Source of the DNA: Apostichopus japonicus
Taxonomy: Eukaryota; Echinodermata; Holothuroidea; Aspidochirotida; Stichopodidae
NCBI RefSeq assembly: GCF_037975245.1
Contig: NC_092570.1
Coordinates: 5,831,001-5,895,000, forward strand
DNA: 64,000 nt
Direction of reading: 5' to 3'
Part shown: piece by piece, positions 25,901 through 36,393 of the stretch
Numbering within the stretch: position 1 is the stretch's first letter
How the letters are laid out: every line of letters begins with the position of its first letter
Translations under genes and position numbers: made by a program
The notes under the pieces: generated by a model
Told to the model about the DNA's origin: nothing
The model's input: only the letters and a program-made list of their open reading frames with translations
Databases searched by the model: none

Positions 25901-28900
25901 ATGTGTGTGTTTTTACATCTGGTCAAGTTATATATAGATTTAAGCATATATGTGTGTCGTTATATCTGGTCAAGTGATACATTATCTGAGCATACATGTG
26001 TGTGTGTTGTTACATCTGGTCAAGTGATACATATATTTAAGCATACATGAGTGTGTATTGTTTCATCTGATCAAGTGATACATAGATTTAAGCATTCATG
26101 TGTGTATGTCATTACATCTGGTCAAGTGATACATAGATTTAAGCATACATGTGTGTATGTCATTACATCTGGTCAAGTGATACATAGATTTAAGCATATC
26201 TATGTGTGTGTTGTTACATCTGGTCGAGTGATACATAGATTTAAGCATACATGTGTGTATGTCATTACATCTGGTCAAGTGATACATAGATTTAAGCTTA
26301 CATACAATACAGTGTTTGTCGTTCCTTCTGGTCGAGTGATACATAGATTTAAGCATACATGTGTGTGCATCTTCTTTCTGGTCAAGTGATACATAGATTT
26401 ATGCATACATGTATGTGTGTTGTTACATCTGGTCAAGTGATACATAGATTTAAGCATAAATGTGCAGCACATGCAGAGTTGTGACAAGTCACATTATTTT
26501 TGAGATTGAACAGAGTCACCACTGGCTTGTTATACAGTATCACTGAACATATTTACATTAATAAATACATATGAAATAAAAGTTAATATCTGTCTGACAT
26601 TTTTCTTTATTCAATAAAAGTAGGCTAGTTTCTTAAGTTCCTTCTTAACATCAATTACAATTTTTCACTTTGCATGGGTGCAACTGGAATAAAGAAAACC
26701 CCACAATTCACATGGTTTGGGTAATCGTCGTGGTTTCTTCAAAATAAAAATGTTTTTCAATTTTGAACAATCTTTTTCATGTTAGCTTCTTCCAAAAAAG
26801 TCTCAAAACCTTTTCCCACAAATCTCAACCAGAATGACATTTGGTGAGATAAAGCAGATACAGTAATATCTTCAAAATATGCGAATCTTAAAATAATTCA
26901 TCGGAACGAGAAAACTGCAGAGACGAGTGTCATTTTCCGGGGGGTTCTCCTCGAAACTGGCTACAAGAAACTCACCGATATCGATTTCACTCTGGATGGA
27001 TGGATCTAATTCTTGTCCTAAAAGTCTTTGATAAAGTCCTTCATTACTGTCCATCAGCTTCTTGGCTTTGCTGACACACATCCACATCTCGCCACGGTGT
27101 TCGTTTGGGATTCCTTTCCGGACATATCTTTTCACTGTTGGGGAAATGTAAGAATGAATTATTATAGATCAATGAAGGTATGGTAGCCAAGGGTATCACG
27201 TTTACACCCAAACATGTTCTTGTTGGGCATGGACAGACTCTACGTACCGCATCCTTCGCACGCTATGAAATCATACTCCAACAGGATGTGAAAACATTGC
27301 AACACCCATCAGAGATATTGTTCTGTCACTGGCAATAAAGTATTATAGTGTCACGTTCGTACACACAGTGTACAGCAGTGTTCATTTGCACTGAATGTGT
27401 CAAATGTTAACATTTTAAGACATAAAATGGGTTAAAAGAAACTAAACGGTACACTCTCTTTGCATTGGGCAGATTCTGACAAGTGCATTGTAAGGGCAAA
27501 ACAAGGTATAAACACCCTTTATCACCATGACAATGGCTTTCAGAAGAGATTTTCCCTTAGGGATCAATGCCACTGATCCCCCCCCCCCCTCCACAATGTA
27601 GGATAACTCTACTTGTTAATCCCCTCAATGGTTTTTAGTTTACATCCTCTTTATTCAGATTTCAAGTTTCTCAAAACCGACAAAAATTTTGGTTGACTTT
27701 GACTGCTCTTTGATAAGTTTATTGTAATATATATGTCCTTTATATTAAACTATGAATTAAGATGATAGAAACTCACAGTTCATTAAGTAGGCTTTTCAAA
27801 TGTGGATATTATCAAAATGCCCTAAATAAATTGTTCTTTTGTGCCATCGGTCAACATGTCGGTAGTCTTTAACAAATTATACAAGCTATTTACAGACCAT
27901 TGCACTACAGTACTCAACTGGGTCAGATAGTAACAGCTAACAGGTCTACACAGTAAACTCACAGCAGCAGTACTAGCACGTAGTAAATGCTCTGTACAGG
28001 AATTTAGGCAATCAGCCCATTTATATACACATTTGCTCAAATAAAAACATTTGTTCTTAAAAATCCTGCTGGTTTAATCACTGATGAAGAAGCAATGGTA
28101 TGGCATAAATTGGGCAGAAAAAATGCATCACAAAAATTACCAGCAAAGTTACTTAACATGCCTTGTAAGAATGTAATATAAAAAAAAAAGCTAATAACAG
28201 TAGAAATATATCTTCGTTATCTTATAAAATGTAAAATAACATTTAACACAAAATGCTGGTTGAATATCTCATGCTAAAACCCTGCTTATGTATCATAACA
28301 CATAAGCCAAGAAACTGCAATGTCACAATGTACCAGTTTTTGTTTAATATTCAAGATGGGTATCACATTCCAAAAAATTCAAAGTTACCAAAAATTTTCA
28401 GTCATGTAGATACAATCAAGAAATTGCACCGTTCCAATGTCTTTCAATAAGCCACTGTACATACACTATATTCACTCGGTTCACTAAGATACTCTACTTG
28501 GCAAGTTCTGTGTTGTAATGAGAACCTTGACAGCTTTTACATCTACGTATATAAGGTTTCTACTACTCCCAAACATCACCACACGCACATTACAATCATG
28601 AGCGATGAATAATAGCCCTGTTGGATTCCATACATGCATTGCTTGAAAACATAATTGTGATATTAAGCATACTTTCAGTACAGTACATAACTATTTCAAC
28701 CACCAGTTAATGGATTAAGCTACAATGGTACATTAAAGGTCGTCAGTATACCCCTCCGCCACCCTCCTACCCTATAAATTCTATACGTAAATTCATTCTC
28801 AAAACTTCAACTGGGACTTTATATTGGGACTTATATGGGCATAATGTAGAGTAGGTGGGCGGGGGGGGGGGCACAAAATGGGATCTTTAGTACCAAAGTG

Positions 28901-30457
28901 ATATTCTGCACCCACTCTGCAGGCCACAACATTATTTCAAGATGTACCCACAGTACTCATGTCTTTAAGGCAGTTTGACAGTTTATATGGTCTGTCAAAA
29001 GATTAGGCAGTTCTACATACATTTGCATTGTTCATCTTTTACAGTGAAATATCACAAGTACTGTAGGCCTTTCATCGTTTATATACAAACTCTCCAAATT
29101 ATACATATTTTCCATGTCCAGGTTGTCCAAAGTTCTGTAGACCTTGTCAATAGGGTTTCGGAACCTTCTAGCGGGCTGCAATATAATTTTCTGGAGGGCC
29201 GCAAATTTGCTCACCTGTGTTGTGGAGGGCCTGGAATTTCTTCACTAAAAGTTTTTGTTTGAAACTTTAATATAGCAGGCTAAATTGAAGGGCATATTAG
29301 TGACAAAAGTTAAAAAAGAAAAGAAATGAATCAAAAAGTCTTTTGAGAAATGACCAAATCCAGCAATAAGAACATGATCCTCACCTTTACTGGATCGTTT
29401 CACCGAGCCCGATCCGCTTAATAACTTATTCCACTTGCTGGCTCTCCTGGCTAAGATGCTCAGATATCTGGACATGAACTCCTCGTATGAGTCGTAGTCA
29501 AAGTCCTCCCCGTGTTTGAAACCGTAAGCGTCTATTTCACTGGAATTGAAAAGAACGTTTTTGCATCGAATAAATGCAACCTGTTGTAGACATTTTCTAC
29601 CTGAGATCAAAACAAAGTTTATTTGACCGTGTCTGCTAGTTCTGGCCATTTTACAGACTCGTTCCCGAAGGAAGACAACCGGACCGCTCCTGATACACAC
29701 GGCACCTTTAAATTGAAAACACAGGACGAACACTCTGCAGACCACTTTTGTCTTGTCAAACCTTTCAGCTCATTCCTAGTTTTCTTTGCAATATCTTTTT
29801 TCCACATTTTTCGACAACTATAACCCGATGCTGGTTCGGATGATTTGCGATATACTCTGACCATGTGTGTGACCGAATATAAGAAACTGCCTTGAACTTC
29901 TAATTTTCTTTGACCAAATCTGATTAACAGAACTTTCTCTTTCAAGCAAACTGTACTGATACTATAAAGACCTGTTAGGGTATTGATTGTGATTGCAACC
30001 ACTATTTGTTGACGTTAACAATCACTTATAATTTGGGGTGGGGGCTGAAGAGATGGAGTGGTCGAGGGTCCATTCTCAGTCTCCATATTGCTTGACTATA
30101 CTACTTCCCCCCTCCCCCCCGCCCCAAGTTGTATATATATTCCAAGCTCCTAACTGGAACATTAGTCTTTGATATGGCTACAATCTGTCTGCATTTTGAA
30201 GCTACAAGAAAAAAATTCACTTGCAAGCTACGGAAAGTTAACTTTTTCACAGGGGGGGGCGTGGTTTGGGGCGAGTCTTCAATGCCTTTAAACTACATTT
30301 TTCTTCTGTGTCACTATGTCATTGTATCTGAGCCTACACCCCCCACCACCATCTCTTCCAACACAAGCCCACAAAACCCATACATCTACTGCAGGTACTC
30401 AACTGAAGAATTACTGTACCTTCTGTGCAGATCATTAGAGTTTGAAGCAGACATCAT
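19996..30457 (-). CDS. GRTP1: GRTP1-like TBC-domain Rab GTPase-activating protein, seven coding exons
   Basis: Exons (minus strand, 5' to 3'): 30457-30420, 29539-29385, 27134-26976, 24607-24386, 22233-22061, 21127-20942, 20073-19996. They sum to 1011 bases, or 336 residues plus stop, the same length as human GRTP1, with frame kept throughout. The N-terminal DAYGFKHGEDFDYDSYEEFM block precedes the TBC domain. That domain opens with VKRYVRKGIPNEHRGEMW (about 65-82), has the catalytic arginine motif IDIDLHR (Arg121) and the glutamine motif IGYCQG (Gln159), then WFVCLYLDILPIE and LRIWDCLFYEGPKILFRVAL. Both catalytic residues are kept, so GAP activity is expected; the Rab target is unknown. The ATG follows directly after an in-frame TAA. 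Exon 1 is tiny (38 bases) and is the least certain; its donor phase matches exon 2. Confidence 0.93.
22768..22880 (+). mobile_element. Penelope-like terminal fragment with hammerhead-like fold
   Basis: Shares the GATCGAAACGTCAGGCCAAC core and the ACAGGCTCTCTAGTGGATAA tail with 4836-4991. At 22768-22806 it can fold as: stem I GCCT/AGGC, core CTGAAGA, stem II GATCCT-GCT-AGGATC, then GAAA and cleavage triplet GTC. It lies in the GRTP1-like intron between exons 4 and 5. No reverse transcriptase is present. Confidence 0.55.
25740..26465. repeat. 51-bp minisatellite in a GRTP1-like intron
   Basis: About 14 copies of a unit containing GGTCAAGTGATACATAGATT and AAGCATACATGTGTGT, with period close to 51 bases. 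Because 51 is divisible by 3, it makes repetitive open frames on both strands, none of which has gene context. It lies in the intron between exons 3 and 4 and touches neither exon. Confidence 0.9.
30185..30293 (-). mobile_element. MITE copy 4, truncated
   Basis: Matches the last 110 bases of the copies at 42634 and 57051, ending in GGGCGAGTCTTCAATGCCTT. A poly-G stretch replaces part of the element. It lies in GRTP1-like intron 1. Confidence 0.75.
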
Positions 30458-30479
30458 TTAGCCATGCACAAAGAACCTG

Positions 30480-32079
30480 TAAGAACAAAAGCAAAAATTA
30501 TATTTTAAATGCTCAGTAATACAATACAAGATCTGAATTCTAACCATCTAAATTCCATTGTAAACAAAATTTATTAACACAATTACAGTAAAAACAAGCC
30601 AAGTTTTTAAAATGCAAAAGGAATGAGAGAATAAATTCTTATGGAATGTTTGCCAAATTTGTTGCATTGGAAGAATAATGAGACCCTAAACGTTTGTTGC
30701 ATGCACAATTAAAATCTGAGGGTATCTCTGATCAACATGTTTTCTGCTGACAAATTTGGAGCGCGGAAAGCACCGTTTTGTGTCTGCGGATATAGTACCA
30801 TGTGCGGAGAATAACAGTACCCAAATATTACAAACAACGATACAGCAGGCAACCTAAACTTTTTGAAGCGAAGCAGAGTTACATCTTTCATGAGTTTAAA
30901 TCCATTTCATGTATGTGCTGATCAATTAGTGTTTTTCTTGTAATACCCTATCCCCAGTTTTGCACATATTTTGGGTATTTGGAAATCTTACTTCCAAAAA
31001 CTAACCAAACTTACCTCAACATGATACCACTGGCACTAGCCTACTCTCTGAGCCTCTGGGTCCTGTCCTGTCTTCGCTTAGATGCTCAGACTTCAGAGCA
31101 TAGCAAAAAGCATCCATCCAGTGAATGGATTTATACTTACACAAAAGTTACAGTTAGCTTATCGACGAATGTGTCAATTTTTGGGTATGAGAGAACTTGA
31201 CACGGCAGGTATTTGGGTCAAATTCTGCTCAATTGTACGTTGCGCAGGTACAGAATAAATATTTTGAGATCATTGTTTTGCTGAGGAACTACACATACTG
31301 TGTGAAAAACACATACAGTTGAGTGATTAGGATTTTTCCTTGATAGACATAGTTGATCACATCCCTAAGTGCGTCAATTATTAGCCCACCATGCTATAAT
31401 AATGCCTGATATTGTTTCAATAGCCTAACTTTAGAATATTAGCAAGTGAACCATGTATAGCCTAGGCTACAGTAACTTTATAGACATAGGCCTATTATTA
31501 AAAGGCTAGTTTGGCCTAACGTTAAAAAGGGAACAAATAATATTCATAGAATTATCCAAAAGTGAATGCAAGAGATATTGTAAGATTACCATTAAGTCAA
31601 GTCAGAGAAGTAGGGGCCAATCATGTAAATGCGTCTATCACAAAACTTCACTTGCAAAGTATTATATCAAATGTCTCGTAGTTCTTTTTCAATCTCCTTT
31701 CACCACGCTACGACTTCGTAATGTTTTGATCGCTGCTGGAAAGTTTACATCAACTGTTTGACATACATACAGTAACAGCTGTAATTCGAAGTGACCAGTC
31801 TAGCATTTCGGAACCTGTACAGTATAACCATCAGAAGAATAAAAGGGGGCGTATATACTTCAATATACCGGGCCTGGGATACAAATAAAAGCCTTCTACA
31901 TCTGTATACACATAATTATCGGTTACATGTACAGGCATACTACCCCTCAATCCAAATGTAGTATCTTTTGACTGCTCGATATCAATCCGAGAAGAGAAGA
32001 TTTTGGTGTCCTGTTAATTTCTAAGTAATGTCATTTATAGTATGTATATATTACCTTCCTTGGGGCCGGGGGAGGGGGG
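30480..32079. other. Upstream region of the GRTP1-like gene, no gene recognised
   Basis: No protein-like frame. It probably holds the promoter and 5' non-coding exon(s) of the GRTP1-like gene, but no specific signal could be identified. Confidence 0.4.
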
Positions 32080-32159
32080 TTAATAATTTAGACAGTTTAC
32101 GAAGATCGAAGAGTGACCCGGGTCACACTTCGATCTTCGTAAACTGTCTAAATTATTAA
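32080..32159. repeat. 80-bp hairpin with 40-bp arms
   Basis: The arms TTAATAATTTAGACAGTTTA... and its inverse meet at 32119/32120 in GACCC|GGGTC with one mismatch along 40 bases. It lies between genes in a G-rich setting. It could be a tiny foldback element or a small-RNA precursor; no mature product can be inferred. Confidence 0.9.
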
Positions 32160-32440
32160 CGGGTTATAACCTTTGCTTTTTTACTTCTTTGAATGTCAAG
32201 TTAGAGTAAGTTCCCCCCCGGACGCCCACCCCATTCCCCAGCTGCGTACGTCCACCGGCATAGCATTCTTCCCACACCAATCAACCAACTAAGCTATCTG
32301 TGAAACTTTTAAAAGCTAGACTTTCCATGCGAATTGTTGCCAGCATGTGAAAAGAAATCCGTCATTTGAAAAAAAATATATATATATATTTGTAGAAACA
32401 CATTTCTTAAAAATATTGAATGAAAGTGCATGGATGGAAG

Positions 32441-33576
32441 CAGTGGCGGCGGAACCGGGGGGGGGGGGCTTGGGGGCTCAGCCCCCAATGAAAAAGTTGA
32501 GGGGGCAAATGCATGATAAGCCCCCCTCCCCCCAATATTTACCAAGGCTCCGAAACGTGCATCTGCCCATTTTTCAATGCATACTTGTCGATCTGTCCGA
32601 TGCACACGTATACTATATAGGAGTAATAATTTAAGTAAATGCTGGGGGGACCCTCGGCCCGTCCCCTGGCTATAGACCACATTGTCACCCCAACCGCGTC
32701 TTCACGCCCCGTGAAATGTGGAAGCAGTGAGTGTGAGTACCGGTGAGCGCAACACAACTTCGTCTTAGGCCAATGACTTGCCTCATTTCAGCCAGTTCTC
32801 CAACATCCCCTGAAGGATATATCCTATCCTATGGGAGTGGTGGGGAGCAGGGCGAACATTGGGGGGGGGGTGGTAAGTGCGGAGCATTGCAACCAGAGCA
32901 TTCAAACGATATGATAATTGACGGTCCGTATCATACCTCATCGAATATTAGTGTTTTAAATAAGAGTGTAATAAGCTAAACGCTACACTCATCAAAATTT
33001 GCGTTTACACTACGAGTACACGCAAAGCGTGGAACATGGCTCTATGTTTAAACGCAATCAATTATTAAACGAACAAAAACACAATGTTAGCATTTCACCT
33101 GTACTACTGTATAGGGTAGGCCTACATGCGTTTGTGACAGTGCTTTGTTCATAGAAATTTGTTAGCAACTGCACAAGTTTTGGAATTACCCATTTGTTGA
33201 CATTAAGAAATGCTTTCTGTTTTTTCTTATGACAGTTATTTAATTATTGCATTTAATTGCAAGTAGTAATTTACTACACTCAAAAACTTCTTTGCGAGTA
33301 CACTACGAGTAATAGCTACACCATTGAATATACAAATTACAATGTTTTTACAGCTTTTTACGTGCAATCTGAGAAACTGCAGGCTTTAGACCCATATTTT
33401 AGGGCTAGGTATTCGCAGCATAAAACACTCGGGAAGTGCCGTTTCCGGCCATCTGGGGGTTTGAAAAACCCAAAATTTTCTTGTACGCTCCGCGCCAACC
33501 GATGGTGGCACTCCGCTTAGATAGTCTCTACACATTAGCCCCCCCCCCCAATAACTTTCCCGTTCCGCCGCGCCTG
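32441..33576. mobile_element. Non-autonomous hAT element, 1.14 kb
   Basis: The ends are CAGTGGCGGCGGAACC and the inverse GTTCCGCCGCGCCTG, flanked by the perfect 8-bp duplication GATGGAAG (32433-32440 and 33577-33584). The right half (about 33400-33540) carries, inverted, the segment found at 2930-3040 in the other hAT element (ATGGCCGGAAACGG, CCACCATCGGTTGG), so the two belong to one family. No transposase frame. Confidence 0.85.
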
Positions 33577-33599
33577 GATGGAAGTAACGGTCAACACGT

Positions 33600-34560
33600 A
33601 TAGTTGGCTCACTTCAAGAGAGCAGAGGCAACTGTGCTGATTTCCCTGTAGCCTACTCCAAATTTGAGGTCGGGTTCTTTTGCTTTCGACATCCAATATT
33701 ATGATTTGGAAAATTCATTGGTTGTCATGATTAGCAAGAAAAAACTCGCCAAAATCATCTTACTTCAAAGTATCTGCCAGTTTTAAGGGGCAATCAAAAT
33801 AGGTAGGGATTGGCTGGGGTACGTAGCGGAAGAGGGTCAATTCGGGAGGGGGGGGGGGCATAAATTCTGAGGGATTGGAACATTTAACTTTTACAGGAGA
33901 GTTATTTGATGATATTCTAACAAAACAAAAAAGGATCCTCTATGCTTCCTTTTCCACAAATTCCAATATTTGAATATTTTTCAACAAAATGGTACTCATT
34001 TAATTACTTTCCGCACTTATTTTCCAACACTGAACAGGGCACTTTTCAATGCTATAATTTTCCCCAACAACCAGAATACAAAAAAGGCATTGTGGTTTCC
34101 ATGATGTAACATGAGCATTTTTTTTCATGAATCTGACATTCTTTATAGTGAGGGTGTACAACTACTTTGGCCTAAATGGCATAAATGCACAAAGTAGCCT
34201 TCGCGAACCTGCGCCGAATAAACAAAGGGAAGGGAAGGTAAAAAGAAAGGACTTACCAACACTACAGGTGTAGAAGGCTACAGTTGGATGCAGTAAACAA
34301 GACAATTCTACTCGTGTCGAACAAAAACTGTGTAAACCGGCTCCCAGCAGTCGAGGCTGAAACCCTTAGCTAACAAGGAATGCATATGCAGTGCATGCAT
34401 TCCCAGGTTAAGTGAGGTCCTCACTCCACCAAGACAAATGGTAAGCTGAGCTGGCAAGACAATGCGCTTCTCATGTTAAACCGAAGTGAGTGTGATGGTA
34501 TGTAGAATTGATCTTAGTAAGTTATATAGTGAAAAGCCGAGTGATCGAGGTGACAAACAA
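33600..34560. other. Intergenic, no gene recognised
   Basis: AT-rich sequence with poly-G runs. Nothing specific can be supported. Confidence 0.4.
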
Positions 34561-34579
34561 TAAATTCAAAATGACACAG

Positions 34580-35600
34580 GCTGTCCTGAAATGACCATTG
34601 ACCTCAACAACAGGTTTCTTGTACTATAAATGTGATAGATACTTCAACATATGGAGTGTTAGCTCAGTGGTTAACACCGGTGCCTTTCAATCATAAGGTC
34701 CCCTGTTCGAGTCACTCCCAGATTAATGTGTGTCGTCTAGTTACAGAGTTGTTGACAATTAACAATTCATAATCATGGACGTTAAATATGAATGTGAGAG
34801 ACTGACTTCGGTCAGCTTGCGGCTTTGATAAGCCAATTAGGCTTCTTCGCGAGTTCCTGCTTGCAGGAGGATCTAATATACATACATACATACTAAATAT
34901 GACATCTGTCCTTGTTGAAGTATTGTGCAAAACATGGTTTTCACAATTTGACCCATGGTGAACTCTAACGACCATTCACATCCGTCCTCATTAGGCTTGT
35001 TATACTCAATGTGGTACAATTACATATCAAATATGTGATCTGTCCAAGCTTCCCTTGCAATATTATGTTTAGGAAGGTGTGTTAGTGTAGAAAGACAGGT
35101 TAGAGGGGAGTGAAGTAAATGTGTGGTGTTTGTTGACTTCAAATGACCATTCCCCTCCGCAAAAGTAATAATAGGCTCCTTAAAAAGTTGATATGGTGCA
35201 TCCTCAAACCAAATATGAGATCTGCCCCAGGTTCCCTTCTTGCAATATCATGTTTACGAGGTTTTCACTTTTTAACTTCTGATGACCCCAAATGACCTTT
35301 GACCTCCACCAAAAACTATACGCTTCTTGTACTCAATGTGGTTCATATACATATTAAATATGACATCTGCTCAAGCTTACCTTCTTGAGATATCCTGGTA
35401 ACAAGGTTTTCACAATTTGACCCTTGGTGACCCCAAATGACCTCTGAACTCCAAAAAAACAATAGGCTTCTTGTACTCAATGTGGTACTTCTACACACCA
35501 AAAACGAAATTGGTCCAACCTTCCCTTCTTCAGACATTATGTTCACAAGCTGGACGTCACAAATGCACACACACATACGCCATCATGAATGCAAAGGTAA
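34580..35600. repeat. Decayed 140-180-bp tandem repeat, interrupted by a SINE
   Basis: About five diverged units, each with a form of AGGCTTCTTGTACTCAATGT, AAATATGACATCTG, and TTTTCACAATTTGACCC followed by TGACCCCAAATGACC. Landmarks are near 34992, 35172, 35319 and 35461. The first unit (from about 34590) is split by the SINE at 34651-34892. Confidence 0.7.
34651..34892 (+). mobile_element. tRNA-derived SINE
   Basis: The head has a perfect RNA polymerase III A box (TAGCTCAGTGG) and a B box (TGTTCGAGTCA) at tRNA spacing, with a GGAGTG/CACTCC acceptor-like pairing. The body follows (GACTTCGGTCAGCTTGCGGC, then GAGTTCCTGCTTGCAGGAGG), and the 3' end is a run of CATA repeats. The D and anticodon stems are irregular, so it is a SINE head and not a functional tRNA gene. 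Confidence 0.75.
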
Positions 35601-36215
35601 ACAACCAGCAGGTCCTCACAGGATACTGTTATATCTTTATCTAAGATATAACATATAGTTTTTTAAGTTTTAATGTAGTCTTTTTAACCCTCCAAATTTG
35701 AGCATGATAAAAGTTTCCAAAGTACTTTCCTGGAAGTTCAAACCATTTATAGCAAGGTGCTAAAGAGTGTTTTTGAACTTTACTGACAATAAAAATGTTT
35801 CAGTGAGCTTGGAAAAGCCTTTGAGAATGATGGCAGTGAAATGCTTGCTAAGGGTTTGAACCGAAGTGCCAATTTTTTTCTCCACTTTTTGGCATAAATT
35901 TGTGATCTCTGTTTTTCAGGGGAGGGGGTGGTGTGGGGGAGGATGGACGGAGATGAGAATAGGATCCCCAATAATTATCATGGGTTGGTACAGTGCATAT
36001 CTTGAGGCAAATGCTCATTGCTACTTTTAGTTAATCAATGTTCCTGTTTTTGGTAAATTTGTGGGGGGGGGGCTGAGGAGAGGGGGACCTTGGGCTGAGG
36101 AGGTGAAGCATACCCACCATGGGCCCGTACTGTTCAATCTAGTCAAATATCAAACACAACCCAAAACTTGACATGTAAAGAGACAAGTCAGTTATTTTCT
36201 TTATCCGATGAATAC

Positions 36216-36221
36216 TTTATT
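36216..36221 (-). promoter_or_regulatory. Candidate poly(A) signal of the VWD/fibrinogen-domain gene
   Basis: Minus-strand AATAAA about 173 bases beyond the stop codon at 36394. The position is ordinary for a 3' end. Confidence 0.4.
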
Positions 36222-36393
36222 CGGTTCAAATATTTCATTACGAATTAAGTCTTTCATGTTTAGAAATGAAAAAGTTTGTAGCATCTTACTTTAATTATTT
36301 ATGAAAATAACTCTATCAACGGTAAAGGTGATAAACAGATCGACAGAGCGAGACAATCTGGTTCACGATTCTGGAGTCTCTTCGAGCCATGTT

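Noticed and set aside
26051-26487. Repetitive open frames on both strands (SGQVIHRFKH and LKSMYHLTRC repeats)
   Set aside because: Product of a 51-bp minisatellite inside a GRTP1-like intron; no start context, domain or splice support.
34651-34725. Possible functional tRNA gene
   Set aside because: A and B boxes are good, but the D and anticodon arms do not fold properly and a SINE body with CATA tail follows directly.
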